Notes under the pieces: generated by a model
Told to the model about the DNA's origin: nothing
What the model saw: only the letters and a program-made list of their open reading frames with translations
Database searches by the model: none
In this document: in pieces, positions 30,401-45,400 of the stretch
Layout: each line of letters starts with the position of its first letter
Position numbering within the stretch: the stretch's first letter is position 1
From: Lumbricus rubellus
Taxonomy: Eukaryota; Annelida; Clitellata; Crassiclitellata; Lumbricidae
DNA: 64,000 bases
Direction: 5' to 3'
Assembly (NCBI GenBank): GCA_945859605.1
Contig: OX243824.1
Span: 29,814,448-29,878,447, forward strand
Translations under genes and position numbers: made by a program

Positions 30401-33400
30401 AACGACGTCTGTCAGTGGCACCACCAAGACCGTCGAAACGACTACATCTTCGTCGACTGCTACACCGACCGCCACAGAACAAACGACGTCTGTCATTGGC
30501 ACCACCAAGACCGACGAAACGACTACATCTTCGTCGACTGCTACACCGACCGCCACAGAACCAACGACGTCTGTCATTGGCACCACCAAGACCGACCAAA
30601 CGACTACATCTTCGTCGACTGCTACACCGATCGCCACAGAACAAACGACGTCTGTCATTGGCACCACCAAGACCGACGAAACGACTACGTCTTCGTCGAC
30701 TGCTACACCGACCACCACAGAACAAACGACGTCTGTCCTTGACACCACCAAGACCGACGAAACGACTACATCTTCGTCGACTGCTACACCGACCGCCACA
30801 GAACAAACGACATCTGTCATTGGCACCACCAAGACCGACGAAACGACTACATCTTCGTCGACTGCTACACCGACCACCACAGAACAAACGACGTCTGTCA
30901 GTGGCACCACCAAGACCGACGAAACGACTACATCTTCGTCGACTGCTACACCGACCGCCACAGAACAAGCGACGTCGGTCATTGGCACCACCAAGACCGA
31001 CGAAACGACTACATCATCGTCGACTGCTACACCGACCGCCACAGAACAAACGACGTCTGTCCTTGACACCACCAAGACCGACGAAACGACTACATCTTCG
31101 GCGACTGCTACACCGACCGCCACAGAACAAACGACGTCTGTCACTGGCACCACCAAGACCGACGAAACGACTACGTCTTCGTCGACTGCTACACCGACCG
31201 CCACAGAACAAACGACGTCTGTCCTTGATACCAACAAGACCGACGAAACGACTACATCTTCGTCGACTGCTACACCGACCGCCACAGAAATATCGACGTC
31301 TGTCATTGGCACCACCAAGACCGACGAAACGACTACGTCTTCGTCGACTGCTACACCGACCGCCACAGAACAAACGACGTCTGTCATTGGCACCACCAAG
31401 ACCGACGAAACGACTACATCTTCGTCGACTGCTACACCGACCGCCACAGAACAAACGACGTCTGTCCTTGACACCACCAAGACCGACGAAACGACTACAT
31501 CTTCGTCGACTGCTACACCGACCGCCACAGAACAAACGACATCTGTCACTGGCACCACCAAGACCGACGAAACGACAACATCTTCGTCGACTGCTACACC
31601 GACCGCCACAGAACAAACGACGTCTGTCATTGGCACCACCAAGACCGACGAAACGACTACATCTTCGTCGACTGCTACACCGACCGCCACAGAACAAACG
31701 ACGTCTGTCATTGGCACCACCAAGACCGACGAAACGACTACGCCTTCGTCGACTGCTACACCGACCGCCACAGAACAAACGACATCTGTCACTGGCACCA
31801 CCAAGACCGACGAAACGACTACATCATCGTCGACTGCTACACCGACCGCCACAGAACAAACGACGTCTGTCTTTGGCACCACCAAGACCGACGAAACGAC
31901 TACATCTTCGTCGAATGCTACACCGACCGCCACAGAACAAACGACGTCTGTCATTGGCACCACCAAGACCGACGAAACGACTAAGTCTTCGTCGACTGCT
32001 ACACCGACCGCCACAGAACAAACGACGTCTGTCATTGGCACCACGAAGACCGACGAAACGACTACATCATCCTCGACTGCTACACCGACCGCCACAGAAC
32101 AAACGACGTCTGTCCTTGGCACCACCAAGACCGACGAAACGACCACATCTTCGTCGACTGCTACACCGACCGCCACAGAACAAACGACATCTGTCACTGG
32201 CACCACCAAGACCGACGAAACGACTACATCTTCGTCAACTGCTACACCGACCGCCACAGAACAAACGACGTCTGTCATTAGCACCACCAAGACCGACGAA
32301 ACGACTACATCTTCGTCGACTGCTACACCGACCGCCACAGAACAAACGACGTCTGTCATTGGCACCACCAAGACCGACGAAACGACTACATCTTCGTCGT
32401 CTGCTACAACGACCGCCACAGAAATATCGACGTCTTTCATTGGCACCACCAAGACCGACGAAACGACTACATCTTCGTCGACTGCTACACCGACCGCCAC
32501 AGAACAAACGACGTCTGTCATTGGCACCACCAAGACCGACGAAACGACTACATCTTCGTCGACTGCTACACCGACCGCCACAGAACAAACGACGTCTGTC
32601 ATTGGCACCACCAAGACCGACGAAACGACTACATCTTCGTCGACTGCTAAACCGACCGCCACAGAACAAACGACGTCTGTCTTTGGCACCACCATGACCG
32701 ACGAAACGACTACATCTTCGTCGACTGCTACACCGACCGCCACAGAACAAACGACGTCTGTCATTGGCACCACCAAGACCGACGAAACGACTACATCTTC
32801 GTCGACTGCTACACCGACCACCACAGAACAAACGACGTCTGTCAGTGGCACCACCAAGACCGACGAAACGACTACATCTTCGTCGACTGCTACACCGACC
32901 GCCACAGAACAAACGACGTCTGTCATTGGCACCACCAAGACCGACGAAACGACTACATCTTCGTCGACTGCTACACCGACCGCCACAGAACAAACGACGT
33001 CTGTCATTGGCAACACCAAGACCGACGAAACGACTACATCTTCGTCGACTGCCACACCGATCGCCACAGAACAAACGACGTCTGTCATTGGCACCACCAA
33101 GACCGACGAAACTACTACGTCTTCGTCGACTGCTACACCGACCACCACAGAACAAACGACGTCTGTCCTTGACACCACCAAGACCGACGAAACGACTACA
33201 TCTTCATCGACTGCTACACCGACCGCCACAGAACAAACGACGTCTGTCAGTGGCACCACCAAGACCGACGAAACGACTACATCTTCGTCGTCTGCTACAA
33301 CGACCGCCACAGAAATATCGACGTCTTTCATTGGCACCACCAAGACCGACGAAACGACTACATCTTCGTCGACTGCTACACCGACCGCCACAGAACAAAC

Positions 33401-36400
33401 GACGTCTGTCATTGGCACCACCAAGACCGACGAAACGACTACATCTTCGTCGACTGCTACACCGACCACCACAGAACAAACGACGTCTGTCAGTGGCACC
33501 ACCAAGACCGACGAAACGACTACATCTTCGTCGACTGCTACACCGACCGCCACAGAACAAGCGACGTCGGTCATTGGCACCACCAAGACCGACGAAACGA
33601 CTACATCATCGTCGACTGCTACACCGACCGCCACAGAACAAACGACGTCTGTCCTTGACACCACCAAGACCGACCAAACGACTACATCTTCGGCGACTGC
33701 TACACCGACCGCCACAGAACAAACGACGTCTGTCACTGGCACCACCAAGACCGACGAAACGACTACGTCTTCGTCGACTGCTACACCGACCGCCACAGAA
33801 CAAACGACGTCTGTCCTTGATACCAACAAGACCGACGAAACGACTACATCTTCGTCGACTGCTACACCGACCGCCACAGAAATATCGACGTCTGTCATTG
33901 GCACCACCAAGACCGACGAAACGACTACGTCTTCGTCGACTGCTACACCGACCGCCACAGAACAAACGACGTCTGTCATTGGCACCACCAAGACCGACGA
34001 AACGACTACATCTTCGTCGACTGCTACACCGACCGCCACAGAACAAACGACGTCTGTCCTTGACACCACCAAGACCGACGAAACGACTACATCTTCGTCG
34101 ACTGCTACACCGACCGCCACAGAACAAACGACATCTGTCACTGGCGCCACCAAGACCGACGAAACGACAACATCTTCGTCGACTGCTACACCGACCGCCA
34201 CAGAACAAACGACGTCTGTCATTGGCACCACCAAGACCGACGAAACGACTACATCTTCGTCGACTGCTACACCGACCGCCACAGAACAAACGACGTCTGT
34301 CATTGGCACCACCAAGACCGACGAAACGACTACACCTTCGTCGACTGCTACACCGACCGCCACAGAACAAACGACATCTGTCACTGGCACCACCAAGACC
34401 GACGAAACGACTACATCATCGTCGACTGCTACACCGACCGCCACAGAACAAACGACGTCTGTCCTTGGCACCACCAAGACCGACGAAACGACTACATCTT
34501 CGTCGAATGCTACACCGACCGCCACAGAACAAACGACGTCTGTCATTGGCACCACCAAGACCGACGAAACGACTAAGTCTTCGTCGACTGCTACACCGAC
34601 CGCCACAGAACAAACTACGTCTGTCATTGGCACCACAAAGACCGACGAAACGACTACATCTTCGTCGACTGCTACACCGACTGCCACAGAACAAACGACG
34701 TCTGTCCTCGACACCACGAAGACCGACGAAACGACTACATCATCCTCGACTGCTACACCGACCGCCACAGAACAAACGACGTCTGTCCTTGGCACCACCA
34801 AGACCGACGAAACGACCACATCTTCCTCGACTGCTACACCGACCGCCACAGAACAAACGACATCTGTCACTGGCACCACCAAGACCGACGAAACGACTAC
34901 ATCTTCGTCAACTGCTACACCGACCGCCACAGAACAAACGACGTCTGTCATTAGCACCACCAAGACCGACGAAACGACTACATCTTCGTCGACTGCTACA
35001 CCGACCGCCACAGAACAAACGACGTCTGTCATTGGCACCACCAAGACCGACGAAACGACTACATCTTCGTCGTCTGCTACACCGACTGCCACAGAAATAT
35101 CGACGTCTGTCATTGGCACCACCAAGACCGACGAAACGACTACATCTTCGTCGACTGCTACACCGACCGCCACAGAACAAACGACGTCTGTCATTGGCAC
35201 CACCAAAACCGACGAAACGACTACATCTTCGTCGACTGCTACACCGACCGCTACAGAACAAACGACGTCTGTCATTGGCACCACCACGACCGACGAAACG
35301 ACTACATCTTCGTCGACTGCTAAACCGACCGCCACAGAACAAACGACGTCTGTCTTTGGCACCACCATGACCGACGAAACGACTACATCTTCGTCGACTG
35401 CTACACCGACCGCCACAGAACAAACGACGTCTGTCATTGGCACCACCAAGACCGACGAAACGACTACATCTTCGTCGACTGCTACACCGACCACCACAGA
35501 ACAAACGACGTCTGTCAGTGGCACCACCAAGACCGACGAAACGACTACATCTTCGTCGACTGCTACACCGACCGCCACAGAACAAACGACGTCTGTCATT
35601 GGCACCACCAAGACCGACGAAACGACTACATCTTCGTCGACTGCTACACCGACCGCCACAGAACAAACGACGTCTGTCATTGGCAACACCAAGACCGACG
35701 AAACGACTACATCTTCGTCGACTGCCACACCGATCGCCACAGAACAAACGACGTCTGTCATTGGCACCACCAAGACCGACGAAACGACTACGTCTTCGTC
35801 GACTGCTACACCGACCACCACAGAACAAACGACGTCTGTCCTTGACACCACCAAGACCGACGAAACGACTACATCTTCGTCGACTGCTACACCGACCGCC
35901 ACAGAACAAACGACGTCTGTCATTGGCACCACCAAGACCGACGAAACGACTACATCTTCGTCGACTGCTACACCGACCACCACAGAACAATCGACGTCTG
36001 TCATTGGCACCACCAAGACCGACGAAACGACTACATCTTCGTCGACTGCTACACCGACCGCCACAGAACAAGCGACCTCTGTCCTTGATACCAACAAGAC
36101 CGACGAAACGACTACATCTTCGTCGACTGCTACACCGACCGCCACAGAACAAACGACGTCTGTCAGTGGCACCACCAAGACCGACGAAACGACTACATCT
36201 TCGTCGTCTGCTACAACGACCGCCACAGAAATATCGACGTCTTTCATTGGCACCACCAAGACCGACGAAACGACTACATCTTCGTCGACTGCTACACCGA
36301 CCGCCACAGAACAAACGACGTCTGTCATTGGCACCACCAAGACCGACGAAACGACTACATCTTCGTCGACTGCTACACCGACCGCTACAGAACAAACGAC

Positions 36401-39400
36401 GTCTGTCATTGGCACCACCAAGACCGACGAAACGACTACATCTTCGTCGACTGCTAAACCGACCGCCACAGAACAAACGACGTCTGTCCTTGGCACCACC
36501 ATGACCGACGAAACGACTACATCTTCGTCGACTGCTACACCGACCGCCACAGAACAAGCGACGTCTGTCATTGGCATCACCAAAACCGACGAAACGACTA
36601 CATCTTCGTCGACTGCTACACCGACCACCACAGAACAAACGACGTCTGTCAGTGGCACCACCAAGACCGACGAAACGACTACATCTTCGTCGACTGCTAC
36701 ACCGACCGCCACAGAACAAACGACGTCTGTCATTGGCACCACCAAGACCGACGAAACGACTACATCTTCGTCGACTGCTACACCGACCGCCACAGAACAA
36801 ACGACGTCTGTCATTGGCACCACCAAGACCGACGAAACGACTACATCTTCGTCGACTGCCACACCGATCGCCACAGAACAAACGACGTCTGTCATTGGCA
36901 CCACCAAGACCGACGAAACGACTACGTCTTCGTCGACTGCTACACCGACCACCACAGAACAAACGACGTCTGTCCTTGGCACCACCAAGACCGACGAAAC
37001 GACTACATCTTCGTCGACTGCTACACCGACCGCCACAGAACAAACGACGTCTGACATTGGCACCACCAAGACCGACGAAACGACTACATCTTCGTCGACT
37101 GCTACACCGACCACCACAGAACAAACGACGTCTGTCAGTGGCACCACCAAGACCGACGAAACGACTACATCTTCGTCGACTGCTACACCGACCGCCACAG
37201 AACAAGCGACCTCTGTCCTTGATACCAACAAGACCGACGAAACGACTACATCTTCGTCGACTGCTACACCGACCACCACAGAACAAACGACGTCTGTCAG
37301 TGGCACCACCAAGACCGACGAAACGACTACATCTTCGTCGACTGCTACACCGACCGCCACAGAACAAGCGACCTCTGTCCTTGATACCAACAAGACCGAC
37401 GAAACGACTACATCTTCGTCGACTGCTACACCGACCGCCACAGAACAAACGACGTCTGTCATTGGCACCACCAAGACCGACGAAACGACTACATCTTCGT
37501 CGACTGCTACACCGACCACCACAGAACAAACGACGTCTGTCAGTGGCACCACCAAGACCGACGAAACGACTACATCTTCGTCGACTGCTACACCGACCGC
37601 CACAGAACAAGCGACCTCTGTCCTTGATACCAACAAGACCGACGAAACGACTACGTCTTCGTCGACTGCTACACCGACCGCCACAGAACAAACGACGTCT
37701 GTCCTTGATACCAACAAGACCGACGAAACGACTACATCTTCGTCGACTGCTACACCGACCGCCACAGAAATATCGACGTCTGTCATTGGCACCACCAAGA
37801 CCGACGAAACGACTACGTCTTCGTCGACTGCTACACCGACCGCCACAGAACAAACGACGTCTGTCATTGGCACCACCAAGACCGACGAAACGACTACATC
37901 TTCGTCGACTGCTACACCGACCGCCACAGAACAAACGACGTCTGTCCTTGACACCACCAAGACCGACGAAACGACTACATCTTCGTCGACTGCTACACCG
38001 ACCGCCACAGAACAAACGACATCTGTCACTGGCACCACCAAGACCGACGAAACGACAACATCTTCGTCGACTGCTACACCGACCGCCACAGAACAAACGA
38101 CGTCTGTCATTGGCACCACCAAGACCGACGAAACGACTACATCTTCGTCGACTGCTACACCGACCGCCACAGAACAAACGACGTCTGTCATTGGCACCAC
38201 CAAGACCGACGAAACGACTACGCCTTCGTCGACTGCTACACCGACCGCCACAGAACAAACGACATCTGTCACTGGCACCACCAAGACCGACGAAACGACT
38301 ACATCATCGTCGACTGCTACACCGACCGCCACAGAACAAACGACGTCTGTCTTTGGCACCACCAAGACCGACGAAACGACTACATCTTCGTCGAATGCTA
38401 CACCGACCGCCACAGAACAAACGACGTCTGTCATTGGCACCACCAAGACCGACGAAACGACTAAGTCTTCGTCGACTGCTACACCGACCGCCACAGAACA
38501 AACTACGTCTGTCATTGGCACCACAAAGACCGACGAAACGACTACATCTTCGTCGACTGCTACACCGACCGCCACAGAACAAACGACGTCTGTCCTCGAC
38601 ACCACGAAGACCGACGAAACGACTACATCATCCTCGACTGCTACACCGACCGCCACAGAACAAACGACGTCTGTCCTTGGCACCACCAAGACCGACGAAA
38701 CGACCACATCTTCGTCGACTGCTACACCGACCGCCACAGAACAAACGACATCTGTCACTGGCACCACCAAGACCGACGAAACGACTACATCTTCGTCAAC
38801 TGCTACACCGACCGCCACAGAACAAACGACGTCTGTCATTAGCACCACCAAGACCGACGAAACGACTACATCTTCGTCGACTGCTACACCGACCGCCACA
38901 GAACAAACGACGTCTGTCATTGGCACCACCAAGACCGACGAAACGACTACATCTTCGTCGTCTGCTACAACGACCGCCACAGAAATATCGACGTCTTTCA
39001 TTGGCACCACCAAGACCGACGAAACGACTACATCTTCGTCGACTGCTACACCGACCGCCACAGCACAAACGACGTCTGTCATTGGCACCACCAAGACCGA
39101 CGAAACGACTACATCTTCGTCGACTGCTACACCGACCGCCACAGAACAAACGACGTCTGTCATTGGCACCACCAAGACCGACGAAACGACTACATCTTCG
39201 TCGACTGCTAAACCGACCGCCACAGAACAAACGACGTCTGTCTTTGGCACCACCATGACCGACGAAACGACTACATCTTCGTCGACTGCTACACCGACCG
39301 CCACAGAACAAACGACGTCTGTCATTGGCACCACCAAGACCGACGAAACGACTACATCTTCGTCGACTGCTACACCGACCACCACAGAACAAACGACGTC

Positions 39401-42400
39401 TGTCAGTGGCACCACCAAGACCGACGAAACGACTACATCTTCGTCGACTGCTACACCGACCGCCACAGAACAAACGACGTCTGTCATTGGCACCACCAAG
39501 ACCGACGAAACGACTACATCTTCGTCGACTGCTACACCGACCGCCACAGAACAAACGACGTCTGTCATTGGCAACACCAAGACCGACGAAACGACTACAT
39601 CTTCGTCGACTGCCACACCGATCGCCACAGAACAAACGACGTCTGTCATTGGCACCACCAAGACCGACGAAACGACTACGTCTTCGTCGACTGCTACACC
39701 GACCACCACAGAACAAACGACGTCTGTCCTTGACACCACCAAGACCGACGAAACGACTACATCTTCGTCGACTGCTACACCGACCGCCACAGAACAAACG
39801 ACGTCTGTCAGTGGCACCACCAAGACCGACGAAACGACTACATCTTCGTCGTCTGCTACAACGACCGCCACAGAAATATCGACGTCTTTCATTGGCACCA
39901 CCAAGACCGACGAAACGACTACATCTTCGTCGACTGCTACACCGACCGCCACAGAACAAACGACGTCTGTCATTGGCACCACCAAGACCGACGAAACGAC
40001 TACATCTTCGTCGACTGCTACACCGACCACCACAGAACAAACGACGTCTGTCAGTGGCACCACCAAGACCGACGAAACGACTACATCTTCGTCGACTGCT
40101 ACACCGACCGCCACAGAACAAGCGACGTCGGTCATTGGCACCACCAAGACCGACGAAACGACTACATCATCGTCGACTGCTACACCGACCGCCACAGAAC
40201 AAACGACGTCTGTCCTTGACACCACCAAGACCGACCAAACGACTACATCTTCGGCGACTGCTACACCGACCGCCACAGAACAAACGACGTCTGTCACTGG
40301 CACCACCAAGACCGACGAAACGACTACGTCTTCGTCGACTGCTACACCGACCGCCACAGAACAAACGACGTCTGTCCTTGATACCAACAAGACCGACGAA
40401 ACGACTACATCTTCGTCGACTGCTACACCGACCGCCACAGAAATATCGACGTCTGTCATTGGCACCACCAAGACCGACGAAACGACTACGTCTTCGTCGA
40501 CTGCTACACCGACCGCCACAGAACAAACGACGTCTGTCATTGGCACCACCAAGACCGACGAAACGACTACATCTTCGTCGACTGCTACACCGACCGCCAC
40601 AGAACAAACGACGTCTGTCCTTGACACCACCAAGACCGACGAAACGACTACATCTTCGTCGACTGCTACACCGACCGCCACAGAACAAACGACATCTGTC
40701 ACTGGCGCCACCAAGACCGACGAAACGACAACATCTTCGTCGACTGCTACACCGACCGCCACAGAACAAACGACGTCTGTCATTGGCACCACCAAGACCG
40801 ACGAAACGACTACATCTTCGTCGACTGCTACACCGACCGCCACAGAACAAACGACGTCTGTCATTGGCACCACCAAGACCGACGAAACGACTACACCTTC
40901 GTCGACTGCTACACCGACCGCCACAGAACAAACGACATCTGTCACTGGCACCACCAAGACCGACGAAACGACTACATCATCGTCGACTGCTACACCGACC
41001 GCCACAGAACAAACGACGTCTGTCCTTGGCACCACCAAGACCGACGAAACGACTACATCTTCGTCGAATGCTACACCGACCGCCACAGAACAAACGACGT
41101 CTGTCATTGGCACCACCAAGACCGACGAAACGACTAAGTCTTCGTCGACTGCTACACCGACCGCCACAGAACAAACTACGTCTGTCATTGGCACCACAAA
41201 GACCGACGAAACGACTACATCTTCGTCGACTGCTACACCGACCGCCACAGAACAAACGACGTCTGTCCTCGACACCACGAAGACCGACGAAACGACTACA
41301 TCATCCTCGACTGCTACACCGACCGCCACAGAACAAACGACGTCTGTCCTTGGCACCACCAAGACCGACGAAACGACCACATCTTCCTCGACTGCTACAC
41401 CGACCGCCACAGAACAAACGACATCTGTCACTGGCACCACCAAGACCGACGAAACGACTACATCTTCGTCAACTGCTACACCGACCGCCACAGAACAAAC
41501 GACGTCTGTCATTAGCACCACCAAGACCGACGAAACGACTACATCTTCGTCGACTGCTACACCGACCGCCACAGAACAAACGACGTCTGTCATTGGCACC
41601 ACCAAGACCGACGAAACGACTACATCTTCGTCGTCTGCTACAACGACTGCCACAGAAATATCGACGTCTTTCATTGGCACCACCAAGACCGACGAAACGA
41701 CTACATCTTCGTCGACTGCTACACCGACCGCCACAGAACAAACGACGTCTGTCATTGGCACCACCAAAACCGACGAAACGACTACATCTTCGTCGACTGC
41801 TACACCGACCGCTACAGAACAAACGACGTCTGTCATTGGCACCACCACGACCGACGAAACGACTACATCTTCGTCGACTGCTAAACCGACCGCCACAGAA
41901 CAAACGACGTCTGTCATTGGCACCACCATGACCGACGAAACGACTACATCTTCGTCGACTGCTACACCGACCGCCACAGAACAAACGACGTCTGTCATTG
42001 GCACCACCAAGACCGACGAAACGACTACATCTTCGTCGACTGCTACACCGACCACCACAGAACAAACGACGTCTGTCAGTGGCACCACCAAGACCGACGA
42101 AACGACTACATCTTCGTCGACTGCTACACCGACCGCCACAGAACAAACGACGTCTGTCATTGGCACCACCAAGACCGACGAAACGACTACATCTTCGTCG
42201 ACTGCTACACCGACCGCCACAGAACAAACGACGTCTGTCATTGGCAACACCAAGACCGACGAAACGACTACATCTTCGTCGACTGCCACACCGATCGCCA
42301 CAGAACAAACGACGTCTGTCATTGGCACCACCAAGACCGACGAAACGACTACGTCTTCGTCGACTGCTACACCGACCACCACCGAACACACGACGTCTGT

Positions 42401-45400
42401 CATTGACACCACCAAGACCGACGAAACGACTACATCTTCGTCGACTGCTACACCGACCGCCACAGAACAAACGACGTCTGTCATTGGCACCACCAAGACC
42501 GACGAAACGACTACATCTTCGTCGACTGCTACACCGACCACCACAGAACAATCGACGTCTGTCATTGGCACCACCAAGACCGACGAAACGACTACATCTT
42601 CGTCGACTGCTACACCGACCGCCACAGAACAAGCGACCTCTGTCCTTGATACCAACAAGACCGACGAAACGACTACATCTTCGTCGACTGCTACACCGAC
42701 CGCCACAGAACAAACGACGTCTGTCAGTGGCACCACCAAGACCGACGAAACGACTACATCTTCGTCGTCTGCTACAACGACCGCCACAGAAATATCGACG
42801 TCTTTCATTGGCACCACCAAGACCGACGAAACGACTACATCTTCGTCGACTGCTACACCGACCGCCACAGAACAAACGACGTCTGTCATTGGCACCACCA
42901 AGACCGACGAAACGACTACATCTTCGTCGACTGCTACACCGACCGCTACAGAACAAACGACGTCTGTCATTGGCACCACCAAGACCGACGAAACGACTAC
43001 ATCTTCGTCGACTGCTAAACCGACCGCCACAGAACAAACGACGTCTGTCCTTGGCACCACCATGACCGACGAAACGACTACATCTTCGTCGACTGCTACA
43101 CCGACCGCCACAGAACAAGCGACGTCTGTCATTGGCATCACCAAAACCGACGAAACGACTACATCTTCGTCGACTGCTACACCGACCACCACAGAACAAA
43201 CGACGTCTGTCAGTGGCACCACCAAGACCGACGAAACGACTACATCTTCGTCGACTGCTACACCGACCGCCACAGAACAAACGACGTCTGTCATTGGCAC
43301 CACCAAGACCGACGAAACGACTACATCTTCGTCGACTGCTACACCGACCGCCACAGAACAAACGACGTCTGTCATTGGCACCACCAAGACCGACGAAACG
43401 ACTACATCTTCGTCGACTGCCACACCGATCGCCACAGAACAAACGACGTCTGTCATTGGCACCACCAAGACCGACGAAACGACTACGTCTTCGTCGACTG
43501 CTACACCGACCACCACAGAACAAACGACGTCTGTCCTTGGCACCACCAAGACCGACGAAACGACTACATCTTCGTCGACTGCTACACCGACCGCCACAGA
43601 ACAAACGACGTCTGTCATTGGCACCACCAAGACCGACGAAACGACTACATCTTCGTCGACTGCTACACCGACCACCACAGAACAAACGACGTCTGTCAGT
43701 GGCACCACCAAGACCGACGAAACGACTACATCTTCGTCGACTGCTACACCGACCGCCACAGAACAAGCGACCTCTGTCCTTGATACCAACAAGACCGACG
43801 AAACGACTACATCTTCGTCGACTGCTACACCGACCACCACAGAACAAACGACGTCTGTCAGTGGCACCACCAAGACCGACGAAACGACTACATCTTCGTC
43901 GACTGCTACACCGACCGCCACAGAACAAGCGACCTCTGTCCTTGATACCAACAAGACCGACGAAACGACTACATCTTCGTCGACTGCTACACCGACCGCC
44001 ACAGAACAAACGACGTCTGTCATTGGCACCACCAAGACCGACGAAACGACTACATCTTCGTCGACTGCTACACCGACCGCCACAGAACAAACGACGTCTG
44101 TCAGTGGCACCACCAAGACCGACGAAACGACTACATCTTCGTCGACTGCTACACCGACCGCCACAGAACAAGCGACCTCTGTCCTTGATACCAACAAGAC
44201 CGACGAAACGACTACATCTTCGTCGACTGCTACACCGACCACCACAGAACAAACGACGTCTGTCAGTGGCACCACCAAGACCGACGAAACGACTACATCT
44301 TCGTCGACTGCTACACCGACCGCCACAGAACAAGCGACCTCTGTCCTTGATACCAACAAGACCGACGAAACGACTACATCTTCGTCGACTGCTACACCGA
44401 CCGCCACAGAACAAACGACGTCTGTCATTGGCACCACCAAGACCGACGAAACGACTACATCTTCGTCAACTGCTACACCGACCGCCACAGAACAAACGAC
44501 GTCTGTCATTGGCACCACCAAGACCGACGAAACGACTACATCTTCGTCGACTGCTACACCGACCGCCACAGAACAAACGACGTCTGTCATTGGCACCACC
44601 AAGACCGACGAAACGACTACATCTTCGTCGTCTGCTACAACGACCGCCACAGAAATATCGACGTCTGTCATTGGCACACCCAAGACCGACGAAACGACTA
44701 CATCATCGTCGACTGCTACACCGACCGCCACAGAACAAACGACGTCTGTCATTGGCACAACCAAGACCGACGAAACGACTACATCTTCGTCGACTGCTAC
44801 ACCGACCGCTACAGAACAAACGACGTCTGTCATTGGCACCACCAAGACCGACGAAACGACTACATCTTCGTCGACTGCTAAACCGACCGCCACAGAACAA
44901 ACGACGTCTGTCCTTGGCACCACCATGACCGACGAAACGACTACATCTTCGTCGACTGCTACACCGACCGCCACAGCACAAACGACGTCTGTCATTGGCA
45001 CCACCAAGACCGACGAAACGACTACATCTTCGTCGACTGCTACACCGACCACCACAGAACAAACGACGTCTGTCAGTGGCACCACCAAGACCGTCGAAAC
45101 GACTACATCTTCGTCGACTGCTACACCGACCGCCACAGAACAAACGACGTCTGTCATTGGCACCACCAAGACCGACGAAACGACTACATCTTCGTCCACC
45201 GCTACACCGACCGCCACAGAACAAACGACGTCTGTCATTGGCACCACCAAGACCGACGAAACGACTACATCTTCGTCGACTGCTACACCGACCGCCACAG
45301 AACAAACGACGTCTGTCATTGGCACCACCAAGACCGACGAAACGACTACATCTTCGTCGACTGCTACACCGATCGCCACAGAACAAACGACGTCTGTCAT

